The position numbers and the translations under genes were made by a program. The notes beneath the pieces are model-generated. The model worked only from the letters and a program-made list of their open reading frames with translations. It searched no databases and was not told the origin of the DNA. Shown in pieces: positions 11,808 through 26,932 of a DNA stretch of 64,000 nucleotides (position 1 is the first letter of the stretch; the number at the start of each line of letters is the position of its first letter). Source of the stretch: Stereum hirsutum FP-91666 SS1. Its lineage: Eukaryota; Basidiomycota; Agaricomycetes; Russulales; Stereaceae. The stretch covers positions 1,104,535-1,168,534 of the forward strand of contig NW_006763146.1 in NCBI RefSeq assembly GCF_000264905.1. Reading direction: 5' to 3'.

Positions 11808-14003
11808 ATGTCCTCTCTCATGAGTTGGAGTGTCGCTACCGCAACTCTCACTGTCTTACTCGTATCACGTTTGGTCAAGTATTGGGATGATAAGAAGGTA
11901 CGGCTTTCTTCTCTAGGACGACACTGCAACGCTGAATGTAACATTACTAGAAAATGGGATATCTCCCGGGACTGAGGTCGTTGTTTACCCCCATCTCGCC
12001 CTTCGGAGCGCTGCTCCCTACGGTGAGATGGAATCCAGGTCTGAGCTGGCAGTGGCGATGGAGAAATACTGGTATGGTTTTTGACTTGATCAGCTCACAC
12101 CCATTTAACCTGCTCTTCAGTATACGAGCGTGCAGGCGTAGAAACAATCTCAGTTCTGGCTTATCTCTTCGGCCGTCCCTCGATCTACACCTGCTCCATA
12201 GAAGTTGCCAAACAAGTTGTCGCTACGAAGGGGCAATTCGAGAAACCATTGGATACGTCTCAAATTGTTCTGTGTGTAGCTTATGTTCTTCATGTCGGTG
12301 TATACTGGCTGAGATGGATCTTCGTCCTCAGCCTTTGGGGGCCTAATATATTCGCTGCAAACGGGGAGGTGTGGCGGAGGCACCGCAGCATCATGGCTCC
12401 TTCCTTCACCGCAAACACGTCCGTTGTTCTTCCTTTTAGTCAACCGATTACACCTAATCTGTTATATATTAGGTATTCCTATGTTTGGAATGAAACTCTT
12501 CGAGCATTCCGAGAGATTGATGCGTATGAATGGGAGGGAAAGGATGAGATCATGCTTCCTGCAGTGAACGATATCACAAACAAGGTATTTCTTCTACCAC
12601 TGTTTTATTGGTTGGCTCTCTGATTCGTCTACAGTTCGCGCTGGTTATCATATCCAGGTGTGGGTTCGGAAACCCTTTGCCCTGGAAGGAGCTCACGAGT
12701 GCGAGTGGAGAGATGACCTTTGCTGAGGCGCTCATGATTGTGTCGAACTCTTCAATCATACGTCTCGTAACTCCTCGGTGGATGTATGGGCTCCCAATCA
12801 GAAGGTCAGAGTGTGTGTTTTATCATCCTTCCTGCGTTGACTCATCCTTTTGTTCAGACTACACGAAGTCGAAACAGCATACACTACTTTTGGGCGCTTT
12901 ATCAAATCGTTGATACATACTCGTCGGCAGGAATTATCTGACGGTATCATCAAGGGTGACGAAACCTTTCAAGACGTCTTCAGGCGTATGCTTGAAGCAA
13001 GTGAAACAGAAGGGAGGCTGGCCATGACAGACGACGAACTGGTGAGCCGTCTTTCTTTGAGAAGCCTCACACGCGGTTAACTGTGCTCTGAAGGCCGGAA
13101 ACACCTTTCTCATGATGTTCGCTGGACATGGTGACCCCCTTTGTGTATCAGTCACAAGTACAAGCTCACACGTCCTTCAGAGACCACCGCGCGCACACTC
13201 GATGCGACCATCGGCTTTCTGGCTCTATATCAGGACATACAGGAAGAAGTATACCAAGAGATCGTCAATGCAGTCACTGTGGACCCCGAGCTTGTGAGCG
13301 TTCCTGCCACGATGTCGCATTTAATCGTGAATGATCATCCTTTCCAAGAACTTCACCAGCATGTCTAGCCTCGTAAAGGTTCAAGCCTGTTTTCTTGAGG
13401 CAGCTAGACTCTTTCGTAAGCCTGTTAAATCCTTCAATGAGAGCTGAAACTAACTGCGAAGCATCAGCTGCTGGCTTTATGATGATACGAGACACCACCG
13501 AGGACCTTGTTTTGACGACCACGAATAAGCAAGGCGAAGAAATCCCACTACCACTCAGCAAAGGCACTCGTTTGGTGATAGATGTTGTAGGCATGCGTAA
13601 GTGTATTCCAAAGTTCTCCACAGGCCTGGACGGAGGTTTGACTTTCTACGAAGATTACAATCCTCGCCACTTCCCAGATCCAGAAGAATTTCGTCCACAC
13701 AGATGGTATAACGCGAAGGAGAACGATATGTCCATGTTCTCATTCGGTCCTCGCGCATGTACGTGGATTGTGCATCTTCTTAGTCTATTTTCTTACTCTC
13801 ACGCAGGCATTGGACGGCGCTTTGCGCTTACAGAGGCGGTCTGCTTCTTAGCTCAACTTCTACGGGAGTGGAAGGTGGATGTTGTTCTCAATAAAGGAGA
13901 GTCTCGTGCTCAATGGAGAAAGCGAGTGATGACGGAGGTAACAACGATGAGCCTGGGTGTGGGACCTGTTCCGGTAAAACTCATACGTCGCGCGAGGGAG
14001 TAG
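11808..14003 (+). CDS. Cytochrome P450 monooxygenase
   Basis: This gene has about a dozen exons. The N-terminus is a short membrane anchor (ATATLTVLLV). P450 landmarks appear in order: helix C WRRHR (about 12370), helix I AGHETT split by an intron at about 13127, K-helix EAAR with a following LFPAGFM (13400-13480), FRPHRW near 13700, and the heme-binding loop FSFGPRAC|IGRRFA, whose Cys codon is split by an intron at 13757. The C-terminus ends KLIRRARE. It is presumably ER-bound and uses a P450 reductase; the substrate cannot be inferred. One junction is odd: the exon ending DPEL (about 13292) and the conserved MSSLVK segment at 13361 are in different frames, so the best in-frame model uses a later acceptor and loses about six residues. 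Confidence 0.85.
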
Positions 14004-14430
14004 CCTTGGAACGTCGATGCTATGTGAGCTGGTTCCATACCGAATACAACGCCGCTATGCGTGACGACTGTTTTGGTGGGCGTGAGTATCAACGGGTTAC
14101 CTTAGAGTTGGTTTGTGGTTATTCGCAGACTTCCGTGTCGTGCTCGAGGATGTCCACGACAGGTTGCTTCGCAGTAACGATATTAAACTCCTCAATCCGT
14201 TTGTGATGAGCCGTATCGTATGATCTGTCAGTTTTGGGGGTACTCCGGATCGAAGGTAATAGAGCCAGCAATCGACAAGCGCCAGGGCCACAATGCACAA
14301 TACGCGGAGTCGCGAGTTCAAGAAAGCAATACGAAAGCGTGCAAGTATAATACAGGAATTAAAAAGCGAGCGACGTACTATACACCGTCCCAGCGACGAC
14401 GGCTAGAGGCGATTGAATCGAGTTCTCCAC
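14004..14430. other. Intergenic between convergent P450 and MSH2
   Basis: These 427 bp hold the 3' flanks of two convergent genes. I see no RNA or repeat. Confidence 0.6.
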
Positions 14431-18810
<4,380 letters not shown>

Positions 18811-19242
18811 GTTACCTGTTTGATAACGATTGGAGATATATTTTGTTGTTGTAATGAAGTGAGCAGAGAAAGTGGAAATTGAGAGTTGAGACGCGTCGCG
18901 AGTCGCGACCCAACGCGTGTCTGACATAATACCCTAACCTAGGGCTGCCACGTCAAACTTTGCTTCCGTCTGCTTCCGTCCATAACTGGATTTTGCTTAA
19001 CCTCCACCTCAACCAACTGATGGCTGAGGATCATCCAATGTATTGCTGCTTCTTTAACGACCATACATCGTATATCAGACTGAGTATATCCAATATTTTT
19101 GGAGTGTCCTGAGTTCGATCACTTGTCGCGAAGCTACAATGGAATCATCGAATCTTATCTCAAGGGAACGACTGTCTTCCCGTCCTTAGGTCTGACTGTG
19201 GGAGACTAATGCAAACCCCGTCCATATCTTCAGCCCATTTAT
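18811..19242. promoter_or_regulatory. MSH2 upstream region truncated by the transposon
   Basis: This 432-bp stretch lies between the MSH2 ATG and the target-site duplication. An in-frame upstream extension exists on the minus strand, but its conservation cannot be judged. No TATA box is obvious. Confidence 0.4.
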
Positions 19243-19249
19243 CTATGTC
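19243..19249 (+). repeat. Target-site duplication, left copy (CTATGTC)
   Basis: This 7-bp direct repeat abuts the first base of the left TIR. The same seven bases directly follow the right TIR at 33070-33076. Confidence 0.9.
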
Positions 19250-19680
19250 CACCTGGATGACACTGATAAGAAGCCTAGTTAGACTCGGGTGGCATGTCAT
19301 GGCGCCCGAGTCTAACAAGGCTTGGATCGGGCCGGATCTTCGCCTTCGACCTCGCCTTCGTATCCCTTCCTCTTCTTCACTACCAGCTCACTGCCTCGGG
19401 ACCTCCTCCGTCGTCATCATCGGAAAGATCCCGACGCCCCTCCCTCCGACTTCCCCCTCCCTCAGCCTGGGCCCTTGACGCAAGACCTTGTCCCTCGAGC
19501 CTCTGCCGCCGGCTGCCCGCCAGACAACTCGCTCTGCGCCGCCGTTCACGATGCGCCACACACCCTCCGCTCCCTCTGCCTTTCGCGTCTATGTAGCATA
19601 ATCTCTTGTAGGCCTCTTGTCGAGTATATTAATACATCTTGTTTCTCTGGATTTTGTACTGTCCGCATGCACTGATGTGT
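19250..19680 (+). repeat. Left terminal inverted repeat of the KDZ element
   Basis: It starts CACCTGGATGACACTGATAA. Bases 19250-19621 match the reverse complement of 32701-33069 almost perfectly; the one difference I see is a 3-base insertion near 19526. Similarity then falls to roughly three-quarters up to about 19680. ORFs reading through the repeat have no domain and appear twice only because the repeat does. Confidence 0.92.
19271..19323. repeat. Hairpin palindrome inside the left TIR
   Basis: Arms 19271-19289 (AAGCCTAGTTAGACTCGGG) and 19305-19323 pair over 19 bp with one mismatch around a 15-nt loop. It lies 21 bp from the element tip. Confidence 0.85.
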
Positions 19681-20014
19681 TGTTGTCACTCGCCAACCCC
19701 GCTGTACTGTGGTGTTCAAGTGGCGTGTACCCTGTGTGCGAGGGCTCTCTTTGCAACCTCCGACTAGTCAAACACTCTGGAAGTACATCATGCAACAAAT
19801 CTAGAGAGTTGGCTGCATCTGTGTGTGTCTTTAACCTCTCAATGACATGTAGATCCATCAGTGGGTGTAAGTGCTCTGGGCCACAGTGCCACACGAGACA
19901 TCGAGCCACCAGTGGGCTAATTGCCTCGTCGTGTGGTCCAATTCCAGGCTATCACTCTGGGACTACAACCCATAGATATATTTTTACGGGAGGAAAGCAG
20001 TATTCTAGACTACT
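19681..20014. other. Subterminal non-coding stretch of the element, left side
   Basis: These 334 bp between the left TIR and the stop of the HMG-like gene carry the 17-mer and several GTGTGG/CCACAC words. No ORF is supported. Confidence 0.5.
19884..19900 (+). repeat. Subterminal 17-mer, left
   Basis: CAGTGCCACACGAGACA recurs exactly at 32533-32549 in direct orientation. Related words (CCACAC, GTGTGG) occur nearby. A transposase-binding site is possible but unproven. Confidence 0.5.
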
Positions 20015-21538
20015 CTATCCACTCGAAGTAATTCCCTCGCCCATATGCTCATCGGGAACTGTCTCTTGGCTAGTCGGCGTCTTCCTCTTCTTTGACCTCG
20101 ACTTTGACGACCCCGCACTCTTGTTCGCAGCCTCCTTTACAGCTTCATTCGCTTTCTTCCTCGCCTTCTTCGTCTGAGCTGAAACACCACTCACACGCAT
20201 CTCGTCTTGTGCCGCCTTCCACTCAACATCAGACAGCTCCCTCCAGTGAACTCTACCATGCGTTACATCGTAATGCAGGTTCTTGTACTCGTCGATGTGG
20301 CGGAACTGGTTGGGATTGATGAGATCGCCACTCTCAGTCCTCTGGTCGAGAGGATAACCGACGAGCTCGAGACCGTGTTCTGCGCGAAATTGCCGATACT
20401 TCTTGTACGCTATCTGTGTTGGTGCGTCCTCGCTAGATTTGTCGGGATTCTTCTGGAGCCAAAGGACTCCTGGGTAATAAATGAGTGTTGTATACACAGA
20501 GGCTCGCCAATGGATTACTCACTGAACAGGTCACGAATCGTACAAACGATTTGTGACTTGTAAGCCGCCTTCTTTCCGTCCGCACCGGTTGCTGCCAATG
20601 CACCTACGCAAGATATGATCAAAACAGTTTGTTTATGGTTGTCCTCGGAAAGGTACGTACCTTCTACTCCAGATATGATGAAACCTTCGGCCTTCAAGAC
20701 GAGCTTGTCGAAGGTACCCTTGGTGACAGCAAGCATGGCCTGACGCATAGCAGGAGAGGCACTAACCAACGCGGGGAAGTTATCCATAGCGATACGTTTG
20801 CAGACCACAACGGCGTATTCCATTTCAGCCCTCTCGAAACACCCTGAAAGCTAAGATTGAAGTACAGTAAATGTATCTTCAATTTCTAGATTTAAGCGGT
20901 GCAAGACGTACCTCCCTATCCACAGTCTCGAAGGTATGTTGTATATCAGCCTGAACCTGATTCTCGCTCACCCACTTCACCCGAGGTTTTGCAAGCGCAT
21001 CACGATGCTTCTTGAGCGCTTCCAGCTCAGCCTCTCGTTCTTCTTCATCCTGCTCTTCGGTGTCCATTTGCGCTGCAGCTTCTTTCGCGAGTGCCGCGAG
21101 CGCGTCACGTCCTAGAACTTGGCCTACAGGTATGTCTTCGTATCAGCAAGCTCAATATAGACACCACATTGAGCACAGAAACTCACCATTCTCTTTCGCT
21201 GCTTTGCTAAGGGCATGGACCTTCGCGTTGAACGCGTTCGGAGCGCGTGTCTTCTTCTGATATCCATCGGTGACCAAGCGCTTGACATGTATCTCATTTC
21301 TTTAGAACCTCATACTTCGTGAGTTGTACCTATTATTATAAAATATTAAAGTAACTCACATCCCTAGACGTTCTGCAAGTGCAGCGGTCTCTAGCTGCAC
21401 CAGGTCCCTGATCTTATCAATACCCTCGTGCAACTCCTTGGTAGATTTTTTAGCTGCCTCCTTCGACGCGTAATTTCGCTTGCCTTTCTTCTTCGGAGGA
21501 AGGACCGAGATATTCACGTTCTGGGAGGGAGGATCCAT
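20015..21538 (-). CDS. Transposon-borne basic protein with an HMG-box-like segment
   Basis: Six exons (21360-21538, 21187-21299, 20912-21123, 20661-20850, 20523-20603, 20015-20469) join in frame to 409 residues. After a Lys-rich start (MDPPSQNVNISVLPPKKKGK), residues ~65-100 read KKTRAPNAFNAKVHALSKAA, which resembles helix 1 of an HMG box or YABBY-type DNA-binding fold. An acidic coiled-coil-like stretch (TEEQDEEEREAELEALKKH) follows, then a conserved-looking domain with CKRIAMDNFPALVS and AEGFIISGVE. The C-terminus is a Lys/Ser-rich nuclear-type tail (SKSRSKKRK). It is the most promoter-distal of five collinear genes in the element. I infer a DNA- or chromatin-binding accessory factor for the transposon. 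The HMG call rests on pattern only and should be modelled. Confidence 0.75.
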
Positions 21539-21802
21539 GGAGCAGCGAACGATGGACAGCACAAGGAGGTGGTTTGGGCTGACTAAACAGCAGGCAGAGG
21601 TAGCACGCATCGGAGTCGGGCTCTCAAATCCTGGGCTTTTCAAATACCTTGACAGTCTTTGGGGATGGATGAGTGGCACCATAATAAATACCAGTAGACG
21701 CATATTTAAATAAACCAGTAGCTGAATATTTAGATACACGACTGTATCTTTAGGATGGACACACAGACGAACAAGACAGAAAAAAATATGATTGTGCTAC
21801 GT

Positions 21803-23723
21803 TTAAACCGAGTCCTTCACAAGTTCCGCCACCTGCGCCTGCTCTTGCTCGACCAACCACCTTCGATCATCCAGCAAAGTCTCCGGTGTGGAAAGAAGAT
21901 CCCAGCCCTCCTTCCACCGAAGCTCAGCATCTCCGTCAAGTTCCCTTCGCTGATCCTCCGAGAGTGTACACGCCGGTACGAAACCATGACGGACCCACCG
22001 ATAGAGCCCACCTGGGCAGAACTGCGTGATGCTGTAACGAGACTCCCCCTCACGAATCGGGATGTTGCAGTGCCGGATGCTGGCGGAGGAAAGAACTATC
22101 GTTGATCCAGGAGGAAACCGAATGACGAGCTTGAGGTCCTCCAGGACAAGATGCCCGCCCTTGTCGGGGTCGAAGTTACCAGCCGAGGTAATTTCACAGG
22201 GGACGCGAGGGCAATTGCCGGGGTCGGTGTGGAACTTCGTTACTGTGGATGGGCCGAGATTCAAACCACAGGCGGGGTAGACGCTACGACCGGGGAAGTT
22301 CATCTTGAGCTCCGGTTGATTCTTGCAAATCGCGTCCATGTTTGTCTTGAGTTCGTGATAGATGAGGGGATAGTGTGCGGCCAACAGCTCTGCAACCCTG
22401 CGTTAGACACATGATTGAGTGTGAAGGAAAAGGAAGAGTACTCACCATTTTGAAAGGCCACGATGCGGTGAATGTCGTGGTTGCTCAACAACTCGTCGAC
22501 CATGGGCATCTGTGACGACTTGTGGCTCAGAGTGAGAGGAGTCTGGAAGACTTGGAATGAGCCGAGGAAAGCGAAATCGACAGAACGAGAAAGGGACGCA
22601 CCTTCGCCCCACTGCCACGCGTGATACCGATACTCTTGGAATAATATGGACCACGGCGATTCTCTTTCTCCTTCGAAGAGAAGGTGGAACCATACCGCTG
22701 GCGAATATCCTCGAGGAATTCCGCCAGACGCTTGTGGCCCGCGTCCCACGTCTTCGACGGGTCCTGATTGGCAGGATCGACCGGTTTGCCGCCACAAACG
22801 ATCGCAATCTTTTTCGAGGAGTCAAGAATTTGCGTAGTTGTACTTGAAGTGTGTGTTAGCCAGCCGAAAGAAGAAAGAAGGAGAGAAAAAGAAACGCACA
22901 TTCCATCGAAAGCAAAATACGAATAACGCTTCTTGGCTGCGCTCGCCAAGGTGACAGACACATCGGCCTTCACCTTATTCTTCGAACACCCCTTCCCCTT
23001 CTTCGCTGAACCTCCAATTTTGCCGGTATCGCCTCCGCTGACCGCGCCAAAGTCCATGACGCTGAAGTCTCCGGACACGAAATGGGACTCTGCGTGCCGA
23101 CCAATGAAAGCCTCACCATGAATAGGCAACCCACCCTCCCTTCTCCTCTCTGCAATATCCTCTCTCTTCTTCTTGTCCTTTCTTGCTCGATTAGCAGCCC
23201 TTGCGCTGGGGCTACGCGCACGCTTCGACGGAATCGACGAGCCTTCATCTTGAAGTCTGGACCGCGAGTCGGGCGGTACAGAGGAAGGGGGAGATGTGTT
23301 TGGCGAGGGTAGGGTAACGTGGTTGAACTGGGAGCCGGAGAATGATGTCGGTAAGAGGATCCGGCCGGCAAAGAGAGACTGAACATCGGGTTCAACAGTG
23401 TCGTCGTCTTCGAGATCGGAGAGGTCTTCATCCAACTGGGTGTCGGTGGTGGCGTCGAGAAGAGGGCTAGCCGGCGGGGTTGCGAATGGGCTTTGCGGCG
23501 GGTCGAAATCGGGGAGGTCGTCCTCGTCGATGTCATCTGCAGGCTCAGATCGGAGGTCATTGGGGTCTTCGCTGGCCTCCCTCTCACCCTCCATGTCATC
23601 GCGCTGATGGGCATGCCTCCAAGCGGCTTGGTAGTCAAAGCTCGTTCGCAGAAGTACAGGCGGGGGTCCGAACTGCTGGCCAGCATGAGCAGGTGCTCGG
23701 GGGCGCAGGAAGTAAGGTTTCAT
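21803..23723 (-). CDS. TET/JBP-family 2-oxoglutarate/Fe(II) dioxygenase
   Basis: Exons 22900-23723, 22602-22842, 22446-22542 and 21803-22389 join in frame to 582 residues. The first ~240 residues are disordered and acidic with basic clusters (SKRARSPSARAANRARKDKK). A domain with KTWDAGHKRLAEFLEDIR follows, then the catalytic double-stranded beta-helix. There TKFHTDPGNCP supplies the iron ligands HxD, GGHLVLEDLKLVIRFPPGS forms core strands, and SIRHCNIPIREGESRYSITQ supplies the distal His and the 2-oxoglutarate-binding Arg. This order and wording match fungal TET/JBP proteins, known or predicted to oxidise 5-methylcytosine or thymine in DNA; a Coprinopsis member is a proven 5mC oxidase. Every key residue is present, so activity is plausible. 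The 784 bp upstream carries three palindromic repeats. Inference: it counters methylation of the element. Confidence 0.93.
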
Positions 23724-23780
23724 CCTTCCCGAAAAAAAGAAATAAGTAAGAAACCGTCTTTTGGAATGTCGGAAAGAAAA

Positions 23781-23860
23781 GTGAAGTGGAAATGTGATGG
23801 GCTTGCCGTCGTGTCGGAGCCAGGTAGCCTCATTCACGACGGTTTGCACCAAGAACAAAA
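23781..23860. repeat. 80-bp palindromic repeat, copy 1
   Basis: This is the first of two abutting 80-bp units upstream of the TET/JBP start. Each contains CCGTCGTG...CACGACGG arms (23806-23813 and 23835-23842) around a ~21-nt loop. Confidence 0.85.
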
Positions 23861-23940
23861 GTGAAGCGGCAATGTGATGGGCTTGCCGTCGTGTCGGAGC
23901 CAGGTAGCCTCATTCACGACGGTTCGCACCAAAAACACTA
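23861..23940. repeat. 80-bp palindromic repeat, copy 2
   Basis: This is an exact-length tandem copy of 23781-23860 with only a few substitutions, mostly at the ends. The hairpin arms are intact. Confidence 0.85.
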
Positions 23941-24080
23941 GCCTGGCAAGGAGAGAAAGTAAGATGTATCGAACGCACCGTGAAAATGATGTTCGAAAAG
24001 CCCACGGGGCTGCAAAGAGAATCAGATATTGTCAGTGGGGCGCTCACCGCGAAGAACGATGAACAAGGTGAGCCTAAGCG

Positions 24081-24150
24081 AATGCCGTAACATTTGATGA
24101 ACTCGCCGTCGCGTCGGAGCCTGGGAAGCCTCATTCACGACGGCTTATAG
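24081..24150. repeat. Palindromic repeat, diverged copy 3
   Basis: The core CGCCGTCGCGTCGGAGCC...CCTCATTCACGACGG recurs with substitutions. The arms still pair apart from one compensable change. It lies about 220 bp beyond copy 2. Confidence 0.75.
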
Positions 24151-24507
24151 GGTGCTTCGAAAGAAGAAGAAAAAACAGAGGAGATATTGAGGGACTCACC
24201 GCGATGATTTGCAGAGTATTTGGTGAGGTTCAGAGACGACGCGGGGGTCAAGGGGGAAAAGCAAGGGAAGATAACGAAAATTGAAGCCAGCGCGACCGGT
24301 ATCCGGCCGCGCCGGATTATATTAGTCAGCGGTGCCACTTAGTGGCCCTGCAGGAATAAGAGCCTCCAAGGTGTTCGGGTTGCTGCTGATGTGTGCACAC
24401 ATAAGAATAAATCATAATTGTCCTCTATTACTGGACCAAACCGTCAAAGCAGAGATAAAAAAAGAAAGAGGGAAGAACCGCAGACATAAACTTGCCACAA
24501 GGCATTC

Positions 24508-25776
24508 CTATATAAACATACCCAACTTCGGGTACACCCTATGAAACTCGCGTGTGTTCATACTGTAAAAATAGCGGGTTAGGAGACTTTGAAGGCCATG
24601 AAACTCAGTTACATACCTTCTCTTGTCATCAAAAATGAGGATGTGATCCTCAGCCGCTGCCCAAAACGCTGCCATGCCTTGCTGAAGAAGGTCAATGAGC
24701 TGGTGGTACCCTGCGACCTGACGACACAGCTGCAAGTGCAGGCCCCTGTCCTTCAGGCTGCAGACTTCGGTGAACTTCTCCACCCTCTCGACCATATCGG
24801 CGTGCTTCTTACAGATGTCGTCGTAGAGTTCTTGGGGGCCTTTCATCTTTGGGAACTTCGTACGTCGCTTCGAGGGGTCGTTACCAGCGAATGAAGAAGG
24901 ATGGGTGTGCCGGAGTCCGACTAGTTGTGCCACAAGCAAATGGTTTTCGAGCTCCATCATCGGGTCGATATCATCTTGCAAAGTGACGAAAGCTTCCTTC
25001 ATCGCAATCTTGGGCGGATCATAAATACTGTGGAGAGGACACAGGAACGTACATGAGTAACACAATAGCCTAAGAACCAGAGAGAAACACTACATACCAG
25101 CGTTCACCGTTCCACTCACGAAGGCGGATCGCCTTTAATTCCTCTAATCGTGCTGCTCCGACCTTGCGACGGGGACGCATCTTCTCCCAATAATGCTCAA
25201 AGTTCCGGCTGCTTGTGCGGACGAAGTCGTAGTACTCTTTGAACTTCGTCGTCCGGACTCGGTTGTCTAGTTCAGGCCTTGTAAACCGCGATGATAAGTA
25301 AACCATTCTAGATTAAGCGCAAAAAAAACGTAGGCAAGAAAGTTGGACACAAAAAAGTGGATCAAGACAGGGACTTACGCGTTCGGATTGGCCCAATATT
25401 CTTCTGCGTTCACAGGATACGTTTCGTCAAAGTTGAGCGCGTTGAGGTCAGGGTCCTTATGGGGTGCAACCGTGTACTTTCCCTTCCTCGCCGGTGAGTT
25501 CAACCACTGCTCTACAGCCCACTCATCGTATACCTCGGCTGCACTCTTCTCATCATGAAACCATGGCTTGGGTTTCGTTGTGACCGTAACAATGTCGTCC
25601 TTTGCGTATGGCTTCTGAACCAGAGACGGACTAGCTGGAGCTCTCTGGCCTATAGCAGGCATGCTCTGGCGCGGCCTCCTCAAAGGAGCACGAAGATGAG
25701 GTGCTGCCAGAGGCGAGGGTAGAACACCTCTGGAGCGAGAGTTGCTAGTAGGTGTCTTTGAGGTATCTTTGGGCAT
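24508..25776 (-). CDS. Transposon-borne protein of unknown function
   Basis: Exons 25379-25776, 25098-25307, 24617-25027 and 24508-24562 join in frame to 357 residues. The first ~60 residues are basic and Ser/Pro-rich (MPKDTSKTPTSNSRSRG). The rest is mainly helical with charged residues, including EVYDEWAVEQWLN, FRHYWEKMR-like FEHYWEKMRPRRK, and a long amphipathic stretch ending AAFWAAAEDHILIFDD. I do not recognise a family, see no metal-binding or catalytic motif, and see no signal peptide or membrane segment. It lies between the TET/JBP and RNase-H1-N-like genes with the same orientation and intact splicing, so it appears to be maintained as part of the element. A structural or regulatory partner of the transposase or dioxygenase is possible. 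Confidence 0.75.
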
Positions 25777-26932
25777 GATAGGCCAGGTGTACTGCGGGAG
25801 ACAGAACGATGGGGACAAAAATTGCCACGACGATAAGGACGCAACAAGGAGCGGAGTGTCGGAGTCAGAGAATGGAAGTTGCCGATGTAGTACAAGCTGG
25901 CGAGGGTGAGATCAAGGTCGACGAGTTTGTTGACCACAAGAAATAAAACACTGAGTAGAAGCAGCAACCGAGAGGCCCAAGACATGTAGAATAACACCAA
26001 AGTTCAGGCTAAGTTACCACAAGAGCTCATCAGGGGAAAGTGGAGGAAATATTGTGTAGCCATGCGAAATGGCGAAGTGGCGGTGGTCGCACTCAGCGTT
26101 CCCGACATCAAAAACAATGTCCAGGAGGAGTTCACATCATCCTAAAAACGAGAAAATATTTGTATGAGTTGATTTCATGTATATAAAAAGAGCTGTAACT
26201 TATTTATCAAAGCTGTAATATGTGCCGATATGAAAGTGCACAAAAGAGACCTGAAGACGTTCAAGTTTAGTATTGCGCACAAGAACCTCTTCCTCCGAAC
26301 CTACTGTTCGAGCACATCTAAAGCAGCTTTTTATCCCACTGCACAAAAACTTATGGAGTCAACATATTTGCATGCCCGGTCAGAATAGAGGTTGTAGAAC
26401 GGAAAAATCTCACATACTTGTCGAGTTATGAAGTGAGGAAGAATGGTGGGAACCGAACGTACTCACGCTGTCCAACGCAATGCCGTCATGAGAGCATACC
26501 GCTTTGTAATGTGTCCCATTATATCTCAAGATATGTTAGTGCTATGAGTTCCATATAATCAATACTCTATAAAACAGTGAGTGACATGAACTTCGTATTC
26601 CGAGCAATAATCATCGTTCAGAGTAAGTGTCTGCCCAAGCCCCTATTCTCGGGATCTGCATAAGTTGCTGTGGCGCGAAGGTCTGAGGGCCACACTTTGC
26701 AAACAGCTTTCATTTGCCGTCAATTCTCATTCTCGCACAACTACTGCAAATTATTCAGACCATATTCAAGAAAGGCATGGAATTCAGAGACGTAATCTCG
26801 TAAAGATCATGAGGGACATTAAAAAAAACGGGCCACACCACTGAGATGATTTCGGACAATTCAGTTTCACTACGAGGGGAAAAAATATAACAACAGTCGA
26901 CATCCTTTGACCCAACCGAGATCATCCACCAC
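25777..26932. other. 1.16-kb non-coding spacer inside the element
   Basis: This is AT-richer than its flanks, with no supported ORF in either direction. It must hold the promoter of the 25776 gene and the 3' end of the 26933 gene. It is the longest gap in the transposon and could be a decayed gene or regulatory DNA. Confidence 0.5.

Larger units (their letters stand above)
23724..24507. promoter_or_regulatory. TET/JBP upstream region with CpG-rich palindromes
   Basis: These 784 bp lie between the unknown gene's stop and the TET/JBP start. Apart from the three palindromic repeats it holds no supported ORF. CpG-rich arms would be natural methylation targets, so control of the dioxygenase by methylation is a testable inference. 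Confidence 0.5.

Noticed and set aside
19243..19250. 8-bp target-site duplication, as reported for some Zisupton elements
   Set aside because: The bases just outside the shared seven differ on both sides, so only 7 bp are duplicated here.
19209..19675. Overlapping 90-120-codon ORFs in the left TIR and their twins in the right TIR
   Set aside because: They exist only because the repeat is GC-rich. Three frames are open at once and none has a domain or splice support.
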